From Heterostelium multicystogenum (Eukaryota > Evosea > Eumycetozoa > Acytosteliales > Acytosteliaceae), in NCBI GenBank assembly GCA_003667245.1, contig RCNN01000435.1, positions 1 through 11,265 of the forward strand: a stretch of DNA of 11,265 nucleotides, given 5' to 3'. This document shows, piece after piece, positions 1-10,525 of the stretch; the first letter of the stretch is position 1; the number at the start of each line of letters is the position of its first letter. The notes beneath the pieces were generated by a model. It made no database searches. It was not told the DNA's origin and saw only the letters and a list, made by a program, of their open reading frames with translations. The translations under genes and the position numbers were made by a program.

Positions 1-575
1 CCGTGTTTCTCGGCAATGGCGCGCACTTCGGGCTTTTCCAGCTCGCCACCGGGAACAGTGTCTTGGCGATCTGTTTCGCCGCCGACGGCGTGCAGGAAGT
101 AGCTCTGGTCCTTGTTGGCGTCCAGGCCCTTGAGCAGTTCGGTGCGGCCATCGATGTCGCGACGGCGCACGTAGTGGCCCGTAGCAATCAGATCGGCACC
201 GAGGATCATCGCGTAGTCGAGGAACGCCCTTGAACTTGATCTCGCGGTTACACAGGATGTCCGGGTTCGGCGTGCGGGCGGCCTTTATTCGGCCAGGAAG
301 TGCTCGAACACGTTGTCCCAGTACTCGGCGGCGAAGTTGGCGGTGTGCAGCTTGATGCCGATTTTGTCGCAGACGGCCTGGGCATTCCGCCAGGTCGTCA
401 TGGCGGTGCAATATTCCCGTTCCATCGTCTTCTTCCCAGTTCTTCATTGAACAGGCCTTCCACCTCATAACCCTGCTCCATGAGCAGAACGGCGGAAACG
501 GAAAGAATCCACGCCGCCGGACATACCGACGATGACGCGCTTCTTTTGTGTGTCAGAAGGGGCTGGATCACGCAT
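1..575 (-). CDS. mnmA: tRNA-specific 2-thiouridylase MnmA (TrmU), partial, multiply frameshifted
   Basis: MnmA uses ATP and a persulfide sulfur to thiolate U34 of the tRNAs for Lys, Glu and Gln in the cytoplasm. The start is the ATG at 575, giving [21 protein letters not shown]; the PP-loop SGGVDS lies at residues 19-24. Later segments, in different frames, read [24 protein letters not shown] (holding the catalytic Cys of the N-terminal half), [15 protein letters not shown] and [16 protein letters not shown]. The 3' end runs off the window at position 1. The frame breaks at least nine times: extra bases near 502-504, 447-448, 416-418, 385-386, 227-229 and 74-76, and missing bases near 395, 284-286 and 46-47. 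Discounting these restores an uninterrupted MnmA. No clear ribosome binding site precedes the start. The gene lies 36 nt after the nudJ stop and is probably cotranscribed with it. Identification is secure; the breaks are most likely sequencing errors. Confidence 0.93.
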
Positions 576-611
576 AGGATTTCAACGGGAGTCTTTAAAA
601 AGGACGCGATT

Positions 612-1084
612 CTAGCAGGCTCGCGTCTGCAAGGCTAAAGAGAAGGGCGGATCAAATTCGAGGCTGTGGCGCTGGCCGGCCAGATAATCGTCGATGCAGC
701 GGATGATCAGCTCGCTGCGCCAGTCTTCGCGCAGGGCCATCAATTCGTCACGGGTCAGCCAGCGGGCGCGCAGAATACCGTCGTCCAGTGGGTAGTCCGG
801 GTGGTGTTGCAGGGCCTTGGCGATGAAGCATAACGCGCTGATAGGTCACGCCATTGGCTGGAGCGGTGGTACAGGTAAATCCCTACAACCCCGGTGGCTT
901 CGACGTCCCAGCCGGTCTCTTCGAGGGTTTCGCGCACGGCGGCCTCGGTCAGGGTTTCGTTCGGGTCGAGGTGACCGGCGGGCTGGTTGAGCACGGCGCG
1001 GCCGCCCTTGAGTTCTTCGACCATCAGGAAGCGGCCGTTGTCTTCGACGATGGTGGCGACGGTGATGTGAGGTAGCCAGGTCAT
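612..1084 (-). CDS. nudJ: Nudix hydrolase, NudJ-like, two frameshifts
   Basis: This is a small Nudix pyrophosphatase. E. coli NudJ (YmfB) acts on nucleoside di- and triphosphates and on the thiamin precursor HMP-PP, and it is also encoded next to mnmA, which supports the name. From the ATG at 1084 the protein begins [19 protein letters not shown]. The Nudix box (GX5EX7REUXEEXGU) is complete: G37, E43, R51-E52, E55-E56, G58 and W59. A GAGG motif at 1091-1094 lies 6 nt from this ATG and favours it over an in-frame upstream codon at 1132. The frame breaks near 868-871 (after GIYLY) and near 829-832, each an apparent one-base insertion. Downstream, the segments [20 protein letters not shown] and [20 protein letters not shown] follow and end at the TAG at 612. 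Corrected length is about 156 residues, normal for the family. Exact substrate is inferred, not visible. Confidence 0.88.
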
Positions 1085-1136
1085 AAAGTGCCTCGATTCA
1101 AGGTGTAACGCTGTCTTCAGGCGCGATTGCATTCAG

Positions 1137-1226
1137 TGTGGGAGCGGGCTTGCTCGCGAATACGGCGTGTCAGTTAAAGAGGTATTGACTGATCCACCGC
1201 ATTCGCGAGCAAAGCCCGCTCCCACA
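1137..1226. repeat. REP inverted pair (REPIN-like), copy 1
   Basis: Two inverted arms begin and end with TGTGGGAGCGGGCTTGCTCG and its complement, flanking a short non-palindromic centre, for 90 bp in total. This is the standard extragenic palindromic repeat of the Pseudomonas fluorescens group, mobilised in trans by RAYT transposases; no such transposase is in the window. The right arm has AAA at 1211-1213 where the left arm predicts two A, consistent with the homopolymer errors nearby. It sits between the idh terminator and the nudJ start. Confidence 0.9.
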
Positions 1227-1270
1227 TTTTGATTGGGTTTCTTCAATAAAAGCGCCATGTCCAGAAACAG

Positions 1271-1293
1271 AAACCCCGGCACAGGGCCGGGGC
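1271..1293 (-). terminator. Rho-independent terminator after idh
   Basis: A 7-bp GC stem, CCCCGGC at 1274-1280 with GCCGGGG at 1286-1292, has a 5-nt loop. On the minus strand it is followed by TTTCTG, a short and imperfect U tract. It lies about 20 nt past the idh stop at 1314, so it should end the idh transcript before the REP pair and nudJ. Confidence 0.75.
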
Positions 1294-1308
1294 TTCTTTG
1301 CATCCTTA

Positions 1309-4042
<2,734 letters not shown>

Positions 4043-5299
4043 ATGGGATACAAGAAGATTCAGGTTCCGGCAGTCGGCGACAAAATCACCGTCAATGCAG
4101 ACCATTCTCTCAATGTTCCTGACAACCCGATCATCCCCTTCATCGAGGGTGACGGTATTGGCGTCGACATCAGCCCGGTGATGATCAAGGTGGTCGATGC
4201 AGCTGTTAACAAGGCTTATGGCGGCAAGCGCAAAATCTCCTGGATGGAGGTGTATGCCGGCGAAAAGGCCACCCAGGTTTACGACCAGGACACCTGGCTG
4301 CCCCAGGAAACCCTGGATGCGGTCAAGGACTACGTGGTTTCCATCAAGGGCCCGCTGACCACCCCAGTCGGTGGCGGTATCCGTTCGCTGAACGTTGCCC
4401 TGCGCCAACAGCTCGACCTTTATGTGTGCCTGCGCCCGGTGCGCTGGTTCGAAGGCGTGCCAAGCCCGGTCAAGAAGCCAGGCGATGTGGACATGACCAT
4501 CTTCGCGAGAACTCCGAGGATATTTACGCCGGCATCGAGTGGAAAGCCGGCTCCCCGGAAGCGATCAAGGTCATCAAGTTCCTGAAGGAAGAGATGGGCG
4601 GTCACCAAGATCCGTTTCGACCAGAACTGCGGGATCGGCATCAAGCCGGTGTCCCTGGAAGGCACCAAGCGCCTGGCGCGCAAGGCCTTGCAGTATGTCG
4701 TGGATAACGACCGCGACTCGCTGACCATTGTGCACAAAGGCAACATCATGAAGTTCACCGAAGGTGCCTTCAAGGAATGGGCCTACGAAGTGGCGGCCGA
4801 AGAGTTCGGCGCGACCCTGTTGGATGGCGGCCCGTGGATGCAATTCAAGAACCCGCGCACCGGCAAGAATGTGGTGGTCAAGGACGCCATTGCCGACGCC
4901 ATGCTCCAGCAGATCCTGCTGCGCCCGGCCGAATACGACGTGATCGCCACCCTTAACCTTAACGGTGACTATCTGTCCGACGCCCTGGCGGCGGAAGTGG
5001 GCGGTATCGGTATTGCGCCGGGCGCCAACCTGTCCGACACCGTGGCGATGTTCGAAGCCACCCACGGTACTGCGCCGAAGTATGCCGGCAAGGACCAGGT
5101 CAACCCGGGTTCGTTGATCCTGTCGGCGGAAATGATGTTGCGCCACATGGGCTGGACCGAAGCGGCCGACCTGATCATCAAGGGCACCAACGGCGCAATT
5201 TCGGCCAAGACCGTGACCTATGACTTCCACCGCTTGATGGACGGCGCCAAGTTGCTGTCGTCGTCGGCGTTCGGGGATGCGCTGATTTCGCATATGTAA
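4043..5299 (+). CDS. icd: Isocitrate dehydrogenase, NADP-dependent, dimeric type, with two compensating frameshifts
   Basis: Dimeric NADP isocitrate dehydrogenase of the TCA cycle, beta-decarboxylating dehydrogenase family. The ATG at 4043 ([18 protein letters not shown]) is preceded by GGAG at 4033-4036 with a 6-nt spacer and is preferred over the in-frame ATG at 4031. [13 protein letters not shown] places Ser115 at the position of E. coli Ser113, the AceK phosphorylation and substrate-binding site, so regulation by AceK is likely by homology. The family signature with [19 protein letters not shown] follows, then [18 protein letters not shown] base is missing near 4503-4504 (TTC then GCGAG, where [11 protein letters not shown] is expected) and one is extra near 4600-4601 ([10 protein letters not shown] expected). 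About 32 codons between them are read out of frame. The full span equals exactly 418 codons plus stop, the normal length, so both are probably sequencing errors. Confidence 0.95.
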
Positions 5300-5315
5300 G
5301 CTGATACGGAGGCGT

Positions 5316-5346
5316 AAAAAACCGGCCTTATGGGCCGGTTTTTTTT
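5316..5346. terminator. Bidirectional terminator between icd and cspD
   Basis: CCGGCC at 5322-5327 and GGCCGG at 5333-5338 form a stem with a 5-nt loop. A run of A (5316-5321) precedes it and a run of eight T (5339-5346) follows it. It lies 17 nt after the icd stop and 12 nt past the cspD stop, so it can end both convergent transcripts. Confidence 0.92.
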
Positions 5347-5357
5347 AGAGCGTTTGC

Positions 5358-5630
5358 TCAGTGGCTGATCAGGCCAGTTTGTCTTTTTGATTTTTGAGCG
5401 ACGCCCTCTTTGGGGGTAGTGGCGCTGACTGGAGCGCTGATATTCACTGCGTGCAAGCCCTTGGGTCCCTGAATGATGTCGAAGGAAACCGGTTGCCCTG
5501 CCTTTAGTGTCTTGTAGCCATCCATTTGGATAGCCGAGTAATGCGCAAATAGGTCGTCAGTCTTGTCGTCTTCGTTGATGAAGCCGTAACCCTTGGCATT
5601 GTTGAACCACTTGACCTTACCGCTCGCCAT
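5358..5630 (-). CDS. cspD: Cold-shock domain protein CspD
   Basis: Single-stranded nucleic acid binding protein of the cold-shock family. In E. coli CspD is induced in stationary phase, inhibits replication, and is encoded divergently from clpS, the same arrangement as here. The ATG at 5630 gives MASGKVKWFNNAKGYGFINE. RNP1 (KGYGFI) is at residues 13-18 and RNP2 (LFAHY) at 27-31. Full length is 90 residues: a complete cold-shock domain plus a tail of about 20 residues rich in Thr, Lys and Gln that canonical Csp proteins of about 70 residues lack. GAGG lies 9 nt upstream of this ATG; an in-frame ATG at 5636 is too close to it. The frame is intact. The name cspD rests on the locus and length; other Csp paralogues cannot be excluded by the domain alone. 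Confidence 0.9.
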   Translation of the reverse strand: MASGKVKWFNNAKGYGFINEDDKTDDLFAHYSAIQMDGYKTLKAGQPVSFDIIQGPKGLHAVNISAPVSATTPKEGVAQKSKRQTGLISH

Positions 5631-5854
5631 GCCCATATCCCTCTGCACCAGACTCCATCACTGGAGTATCATCCAGTTTATCCGTCCTAACCCGAATAAA
5701 TAAGGTTGACTGCGCGGACCTTTTTTACCCACTGTGGGTTCTATTGGTTGTAACACTGATTTGCCGATAGTCAAGGCGACCAGTCGGTCAGAGTTGAAAT
5801 TCTGACAGGTCGCCCCCACCACTGTATTTGAACCACTGACGAACCTTTCTTTCC
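5631..5854. promoter_or_regulatory. Divergent cspD/clpS intergenic region
   Basis: These 224 bp hold no gene and must carry both promoters. In the cspD leader a 6-bp hairpin is formed by ACTGGA (5660-5665) and TCCAGT (5672-5677). A 13-nt palindrome, ACCCAC-T-GTGGGT, lies at 5727-5739 next to six T. A longer imperfect hairpin at 5775-5814 precedes clpS. I could not assign -10 and -35 boxes with any confidence. Confidence 0.55.
5775..5814. promoter_or_regulatory. 40-nt imperfect hairpin upstream of clpS
   Basis: An outer 7-bp stem (GGCGACC at 5775-5781 with GGTCGCC at 5808-5814) encloses an inner 6-bp stem (GTCAGA at 5787-5792 with TCTGAC at 5801-5806). The internal loop is asymmetric (5 nt on one side, 1 on the other) and the apical loop has 8 nt. 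It ends 40 nt before the clpS ATG. There is no U tract, so it is not a simple terminator. It may be a leader structure or a paired operator. Confidence 0.5.
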
Positions 5855-6223
5855 ATGCATGCAATCAGCCAGATTCGACTAACATTCAATCAGGATCGCC
5901 CGGATCATCAAGAAGACGACGACGGTTCTGCAGGCATTGCTGTCCAGGAGGCCAAGCCTGCTTTACAGGCGCCGCCGATGTACAAGGTGGTTTTGTTCAA
6001 TGATGACTACACACCGATGGATTTCGTCGTCGAAGTACTCGAGGTGTTTTTTAACCTGAACCGCGAGTTGGCGACCAAGGTAATGCTGGCCGTTCACACA
6101 GAAGGACGGGCAGTATGTGGAGTGTTTACCCGCGACATCGCCGAGACAAAGGCCATGCAGGTCAACCAGTACGCCAGGGAAAGCCAGCATCCGCTACTCT
6201 GTGAAATCGAGAAGGACGGTTAA
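5855..6223 (+). CDS. clpS: ATP-dependent Clp protease adaptor ClpS
   Basis: ClpS binds proteins bearing N-terminal Leu, Phe, Trp or Tyr and delivers them to ClpA-ClpP. The protein has 122 residues: an extended acidic N-terminus (residues 1-40) followed by the ClpS core. The N-degron pocket is visible as [10 protein letters not shown] at residues 49-58 and the conserved His in [11 protein letters not shown] at residue 81. The ATG at 5855 ([11 protein letters not shown]) is the only reasonable start, though no Shine-Dalgarno sequence is apparent before it. The stop lies 29 nt before clpA, so the two genes form an operon. The frame is intact. Confidence 0.96.
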   Translation: MHAISQIRLTFNQDRPDHQEDDDGSAGIAVQEAKPALQAPPMYKVVLFNDDYTPMDFVVEVLEVFFNLNRELATKVMLAVHTEGRAVCGVFTRDIAETKAMQVNQYARESQHPLLCEIEKDG

Positions 6224-6252
6224 CTCCGACCACTTGGGTATGAGGTGAAGCT

Positions 6253-8523
6253 ATGTTAAACCGCGAGCTCGAAGTCACCCTCAATCTTGCCTTCAAGGAG
6301 GCCCGTTCGAAGCGTCATGAATTCATGACCGTCGAACACCTGCTGCTGGCACTTTTGGATAACGAAGCTGCCGCCACCGTACTGCGTGCGTGTGGTGCCA
6401 ATCTCGACAAACTCAAGCATGACCTGCAGGAGTTTATCGACTCCACCACGCCGTTGATCCCCGTTCATGACGAGGACCGCGAGACCCAGCCAACCCTGGG
6501 CTTCCAGCGGGTACTGCAGCGTGCCGTTTTCCACGTACAGAGCTCCGGCAAGCGCGAAGTCACAGGGGCCAATGTGCTCGTGGCGATCTTCAGCGAGCAG
6601 GAAAGCCAGGCTGTGTTCCTGCTCAAGCAGCAAAGCGTTGCCCGTATTGATGTCGTCAACTACATCGCCCATGGCATTTCCAAGGTGCCGGGGCATGGCG
6701 ATCACTCGGAAGGTGAGCAGGATATGCAGGATGACGAGGGCGGTGAGTCTTCTTCTTCGAGCAACCCGCTGGACGCTTATGCCAGCAACCTCAACGAACT
6801 GGCGCGCCAGGGGCGGATCGATCCGCTGGTGGGGCGTGAGCTGGAAGTTGAGCGCGTGGCGCAGATCCTGGCGCGTCGCCGCAAGAACAACCCGTTGTTG
6901 GTCGGTGAGGCAGGCGTGGGTAAAACCGCGATTGCCGAAGGCCTGGCCAAACGCATTGTTGATAACCAGGTGCCCGACCTGCTGGCCAACAGCGTCGTCT
7001 ACTCCCTTGACCTGGGCGCATTGCTCGCCGGGACCAAGTACCGTGGCGATTTCGAGAAGCGCTTCAAGGCGTTGCTCGGCGAGTTGAAAAAACGCCCGCA
7101 GGCGATCCTGTTCATTGACGAAATCCACACCATCATCGGTGCCGGTGCGGCTTCCGGTGGCGTGATGGATGCGTCGAACCTGCTCAAGCCGCTGCTGTCT
7201 TCGGGCGATATCCGTTGCATCGGTTCGACCACGTTCCAGGAATTCCGCGGGATCTTCGAAAAAGACCGCGCCCTGGCGCGCCGCTTCCAGAAAGTGGATG
7301 TGTCCGAGCCTTCGGTAGAAGACACCATTGGCATCCTGCGCGGGCTCAAGGGGCGCTTTGAAGCGCACCATGGCATCGAGTACACCGATGAGGCGCTGCG
7401 TGCAGCCGCCGAGCTGGCATCGCGCTACATCAATGACCGGCACATGCCGGACAAGGCCATCGACGTGATCGACGAGGCGGGTGCCTACCAGCGCCTGCAG
7501 CCGGTAGAGAAGCGTGTGAAACGCATCGACGTGCCTCAGGTCGAGGATATCGTGGCGAAGATCGCGCGGATTCCGCCAAAACACGTCAACACCTCCGATC
7601 GGGAGCTGCTGCGTAACCTGGAGCGCGACCTCAAGCTGACCGTGTTTGGTCAGGATGCAGCCATCGACTCGCTGTCCACCGCGATCAAGCTGTCCCGCGC
7701 TGGCCTCAAGTCGCCGGACAAGCCGGTCGGTTCGTTCCTGTTCGCCGGGCCTACCGGCGTCGGCAAGACCGAAGCGGCGCGGCAATTGGCCAAGGCCATG
7801 GGGATCGAGCTGGTGCGTTTCGACATGTCCGAGTACATGGAGCGTCACACCGTCTCGCGCCTGATCGGTGCGCCTCCGGGCTATGTCGGCTTCGACCAGG
7901 GCGGCCTGTTGACCGAGGCGATCACCAAGCAGCCACATTGCGTACTGCTGCTCGATGAAATCGAGAAGGCGCACCCGGAAGTCTTCAACCTGCTGTTGCA
8001 GGTCATGGACCACGGCACCCTGACCGACAACAACGGGCGCAAGGCGGACTTCCGCAACGTGATCGTGATCATGACCACCAACGCCGGTGCCGAAACGGCC
8101 GCGCGGGCTTCCATTGGCTTTACTCATCAGGATCACTCTTCCGACGCCATGGAAGTGATCAAGAAGAGTTTCACGCCGGAATTCCGCAACCGCCTGGACA
8201 CCATCATCCAGTTTGGTCGCCTCAGCCATGAGGTCATCAAAAGCGTGGTGGACAAGTTCCTCACCGAGCTCCAGGCGCAGTTGGAAGACAAGCGCGTGCA
8301 GCTGGAAGTCTCGGACGCGGCGCGCAACTGGCTGGCGGAAGGTGGCTACGACGCGGCAATGGGCGCTCGGCCAATGGCTCGCCTGATCCAGGACAAGATC
8401 AAGCGCCCACTGGCGGAAGAGATCCTGTTTGGCGAACTGGCAGACCATGGTGGCGTGGTGCACATCGATCTGAAGGACGGCGAGCTGACCTTCGACTTCG
8501 AAACCACGGCTGAAATGGCCTGA
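6253..8523 (+). CDS. clpA: ATP-dependent Clp protease ATP-binding subunit ClpA
   Basis: Hexameric AAA+ unfoldase that threads substrates into ClpP. It has 756 residues, the usual length. The N-terminal Clp repeat domain covers about residues 1-145 and an acidic, Ser-rich linker about 146-170. The first AAA+ module has Walker A GEAGVGKT at 218-225 and Walker B ending D289-E290. The second has Walker A GPTGVGKT at 499-506 and Walker B ending D568-E569. The ClpP-docking loop is IGF at 621-623, where E. coli ClpA has IGL. The start at 6253 has GAGG at 6242-6245, 7 nt away. It lacks the long middle domain of ClpB, and the clpS neighbour confirms ClpA. The frame is intact throughout, unlike most neighbours. 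Confidence 0.98.
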   Translation: MLNRELEVTLNLAFKEARSKRHEFMTVEHLLLALLDNEAAATVLRACGANLDKLKHDLQEFIDSTTPLIPVHDEDRETQPTLGFQRVLQRAVFHVQSSGKREVTGANVLVAIFSEQESQAVFLLKQQSVARIDVVNYIAHGISKVPGHGDHSEGEQDMQDDEGGESSSSSNPLDAYASNLNELARQGRIDPLVGRELEVERVAQILARRRKNNPLLVGEAGVGKTAIAEGLAKRIVDNQVPDLLANSVVYSLDLGALLAGTKYRGDFEKRFKALLGELKKRPQAILFIDEIHTIIGAGAASGGVMDASNLLKPLLSSGDIRCIGSTTFQEFRGIFEKDRALARRFQKVDVSEPSVEDTIGILRGLKGRFEAHHGIEYTDEALRAAAELASRYINDRHMPDKAIDVIDEAGAYQRLQPVEKRVKRIDVPQVEDIVAKIARIPPKHVNTSDRELLRNLERDLKLTVFGQDAAIDSLSTAIKLSRAGLKSPDKPVGSFLFAGPTGVGKTEAARQLAKAMGIELVRFDMSEYMERHTVSRLIGAPPGYVGFDQGGLLTEAITKQPHCVLLLDEIEKAHPEVFNLLLQVMDHGTLTDNNGRKADFRNVIVIMTTNAGAETAARASIGFTHQDHSSDAMEVIKKSFTPEFRNRLDTIIQFGRLSHEVIKSVVDKFLTELQAQLEDKRVQLEVSDAARNWLAEGGYDAAMGARPMARLIQDKIKRPLAEEILFGELADHGGVVHIDLKDGELTFDFETTAEMA

Positions 8524-8541
8524 TAGCTGACGCAACAAAAC

Positions 8542-8567
8542 AAAAAGGCGCCGAGAGGCGCCTTTTT
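8542..8567 (+). terminator. Terminator after clpA
   Basis: AAAAAGGCGCC (8542-8552) and GGCGCCTTTTT (8557-8567) form a strong stem around a GAGA loop, ending in five T, 18 nt after the clpA stop. It is symmetric enough to work from the other strand too. Confidence 0.93.
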
Positions 8568-8594
8568 GCTGTCTTGAAACCGATGCAGATCAAA

Positions 8595-8684
8595 TGTGGG
8601 AGCGGGCTTGCTCGCGGATGCGGTGTGCCAGTCGACACAGTCAGTGACTGATATGCCGCATTCGCGAGCAAGCCCGCTCCCACA
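8595..8684. repeat. REP inverted pair (REPIN-like), copy 2
   Basis: Same architecture and length (90 bp) as the copy at 1137-1226: TGTGGGAGCGGGCTTGCTCG at the left and its complement at the right. The outer arms match copy 1, while the centre differs. It lies between two terminators in the convergent clpA/infA gap, where it cannot disturb either gene. Confidence 0.92.
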
Positions 8685-8720
8685 AGGGATTGCTGGTTTC
8701 AGGTAAATAGCGCGCACACA

Positions 8721-8747
8721 AAAACGCCCGGCATAACCGGGCGTTTT
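8721..8747 (-). terminator. Terminator after infA
   Basis: CGCCCGG (8725-8731) and CCGGGCG (8737-8743) form a stem with a 5-nt loop, flanked by AAAA and TTTT. It lies 12 nt past the infA stop codon and can act on both strands. Confidence 0.9.
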
Positions 8748-8759
8748 GTATTGACTTGA

Positions 8760-8978
8760 TTAACGGGCGCGGTAAGTGATGCGCCCTTTGCTCAGGTCAT
8801 AGGGCGTCAGTTCGACGCGCACTTTGTCACCGGTAAGAATACGAATGTAGTTCTTGCGCATCTTGCCGGAGATATGCGCGGTTACGACGTGCCCATTTTC
8901 CAACTCCACACGAAACATGGTGTTGGGCAGGGTGTCGACGACAGTGCCTTCCATTTCGAAGCTGTCTTCTTTCGACAT
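8760..8978 (-). CDS. infA: Translation initiation factor IF-1
   Basis: IF-1 is an S1/OB-fold protein that occupies the ribosomal A site during initiation. The ATG at 8978 gives [19 protein letters not shown]; the gene ends at the TAA at 8760-8762 after KGRITYRAR. The 72 residues match the family length exactly, with the OB-fold blocks [19 protein letters not shown] and [21 protein letters not shown] lies 10 nt upstream of the ATG, and the preceding codons up to 9044 do not resemble IF-1, so the longer start is rejected. It is 100 nt downstream of bpt in the same direction. The frame is intact. Confidence 0.97.
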
Positions 8979-9078
8979 GCAGTAAAGCCCTCGGTATCCA
9001 GTGAATGGCCCGGTGCAACTGCGCCAGGCAAAAGCGGCGTGCATTGTGCCCGAAAAAGGGTGTTTAAGCCAAGAGGTT

Positions 9079-9785
9079 CTAGTTCAACGTGACCCATCTT
9101 TGGTTAATTAGCAGCTCAATGGGCCGATATTGGGTCTTGTAGTTCATCTTTTTGCAGTTTTTGATCCAGTATCCGAGGTACACCGCCTCCAATTCCAGGC
9201 GCAAGGCTTCACCGATTCTGCCACAGGATCGCAAAGCGTCCCAGGCTGCGCCGTTCCTCGGCGGGCTCATAAAAGGTGTAGACCGCCGACAGGCCATTGG
9301 GCAGCAGGTCAGTCACGGCGACGCGACCACCAGTCGTCCTCGAGCCGAAACTCATAGAAGCGCGAGAAGGGCAGGTCGCGCACCAGGAAGGTGGAAAACT
9401 GGTCGCGGCTGGGCGGGAACATGTCGCCGTCGGCGTGGCGCTGTTCGATGTAGCGTTGGTAAAGGTCGAAATATTCTTCGCTGAAGCGGGTTTGGTGGCG
9501 GTAACGGTCAGGTCGGCGTTGCGCTTCAGGATGCGTTTCTGGTTGCGGTCCGGCAGGAACTGCGCCACCGGGATGCGCGCCGGTACGCAGGCGTTGCAGT
9601 TCTGGCAGTGCGGCCGGTAAAGGTGGTCGCCGCTGCGCCGGAAGCCCATTTCCGACAAATCGGCATACACATGCACGTCCATCGGCTGGCTGGGTCGAGG
9701 AACAGCGTGGTGGCCTGCTCATCGGGCAGATAGCTGCATGAGTGGGGTTGAGTGGCATAAACTTCAAACGCGCCAGCTCGGTCAT
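9079..9785 (-). CDS. bpt: Aspartate/glutamate leucyltransferase Bpt (arginyl-tRNA--protein transferase family), frameshifted
   Basis: Bpt transfers Leu from leucyl-tRNA to proteins with N-terminal Asp or Glu, making them ClpS substrates; older annotation calls it ate. The ATG at 9785 (MTELARLKF) has GAGG at 9793-9796, 7 nt away. Recognisable blocks are [17 protein letters not shown], the Cys cluster [47 protein letters not shown] and [20 protein letters not shown], ending in RWVTLN before TAG at 9079. Bases appear missing near 9759-9761, 9692-9694 and 9486-9488; there is a further net shift near 9325-9345, and an extra base near 9215-9217. With corrections the protein has about 235 residues, normal for the family. 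The Cys cluster and GYWIKNC motif are typical. Substrate specificity (Leu rather than Arg) is inferred from the bacterial family. Confidence 0.92.
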
Positions 9786-9841
9786 GATCAACCCTCGGAT
9801 AAGCTTTGAAATAAGTGTAAGCCAGGTGCGGGGAAAGTCGC

Positions 9842-10525
9842 CTAGGAAACCCACGGAGCAGAGCTGGTTTGGTCCAAATGGTCGCGCAGGTAGTTGGCGA
9901 AGTCGCTGCGGGAAATGGCGCGGGCGCCCGAGGCTGTGCAGGTGATCGGTGGGGCATCTGGCAGTCGATTCAGCACAAAGCCCCAGGCCTGTAGTTGCCG
10001 AACCAGGGTGGCAAAGCCGTATTTCGAGGCGTTGTCGCCGCGACTGAACATGGACTCGCCGAAAAACAACTGGCCCATCGCCAGGCCGTACAGGCCGCCC
10101 ACCAGTTCGCCCGCGTCCCACCCTCCACCGAATTGCGCATAACCGCGCTGTGCAGTTGCAGGTAGGCGTTCTGCATGGCTTCGGTGATCCAGGTGCCCAT
10201 CGGCATAACTGCGCGGCGCCGCGCATGCCTGGATGACTGCAGCGAAGTCCTGGTCGAAGGTCACTGTGTAACGCTGCTGGCGCAACAATTTGCCGAGGCT
10301 GCGGGAAACGTGCAGCTCATCGGGGAACAATACGGTGCGCGGGTCGGGCGACCCCAGAGGATGGGCTGGCCCTTCCGAGAACCAGGGAAAGCAGCCGTGG
10401 CGGTAGGCCTGGATCAGGCGGTCGGCCGACAGGTCGCCACCGGCAGCGAGCAGGCCATTGGGTTCGCGCATGGCCTTGGCCAGCGGTGGGAAGGTCAGGG
10501 TGTTGCGTTGTAACCAGGTCAGCAT
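9842..10525 (-). CDS. aat: Leucyl/phenylalanyl-tRNA--protein transferase Aat, frameshifts compensating in groups
   Basis: Aat attaches Leu or Phe to proteins with N-terminal Arg or Lys, creating N-degrons read by ClpS. From the ATG at 10525 ([20 protein letters not shown]) the protein runs to PWVS and the TAG at 9842-9844. Blocks include [62 protein letters not shown] and [14 protein letters not shown]. The raw frame stays open, but three stretches are garbled by grouped indels: +1 near 10370-10372 and -1 near 10352-10354 (PILWWSPDP expected); +1 near 10196-10198, -1 near 10142, +1 near 10131, -1 near 10121-10126 ([15 protein letters not shown] expected); and +1 near 9969-9970, 9951-9954 and 9927-9929 (IDCQMPT expected). 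Corrected length is about 226 residues, normal. Only a weak GGA precedes the ATG. It lies 56 nt upstream of bpt, probably in one operon. Confidence 0.93.
   Translation of the reverse strand: MLTWLQRNTLTFPPLAKAMREPNGLLAAGGDLSADRLIQAYRHGCFPWFSEGPAHPLGSPDPRTVLFPDELHVSRSLGKLLRQQRYTVTFDQDFAAVIQACAAPRSYADGHLDHRSHAERLPATAQRGYAQFGGGWDAGELVGGLYGLAMGQLFFGESMFSRGDNASKYGFATLVRQLQAWGFVLNRLPDAPPITCTASGARAISRSDFANYLRDHLDQTSSAPWVS

Noticed and set aside
4574..5293. 239-residue minus-strand open frame opposite icd
   Set aside because: Shadow of the intact second half of icd, with no independent start signal or domain.
6256..8538. 760-residue open frame on the minus strand opposite clpA
   Set aside because: It mirrors clpA almost exactly in extent, has no recognisable domains and arises from codon bias of the GC-rich sense gene; clpA has both Walker motif sets.
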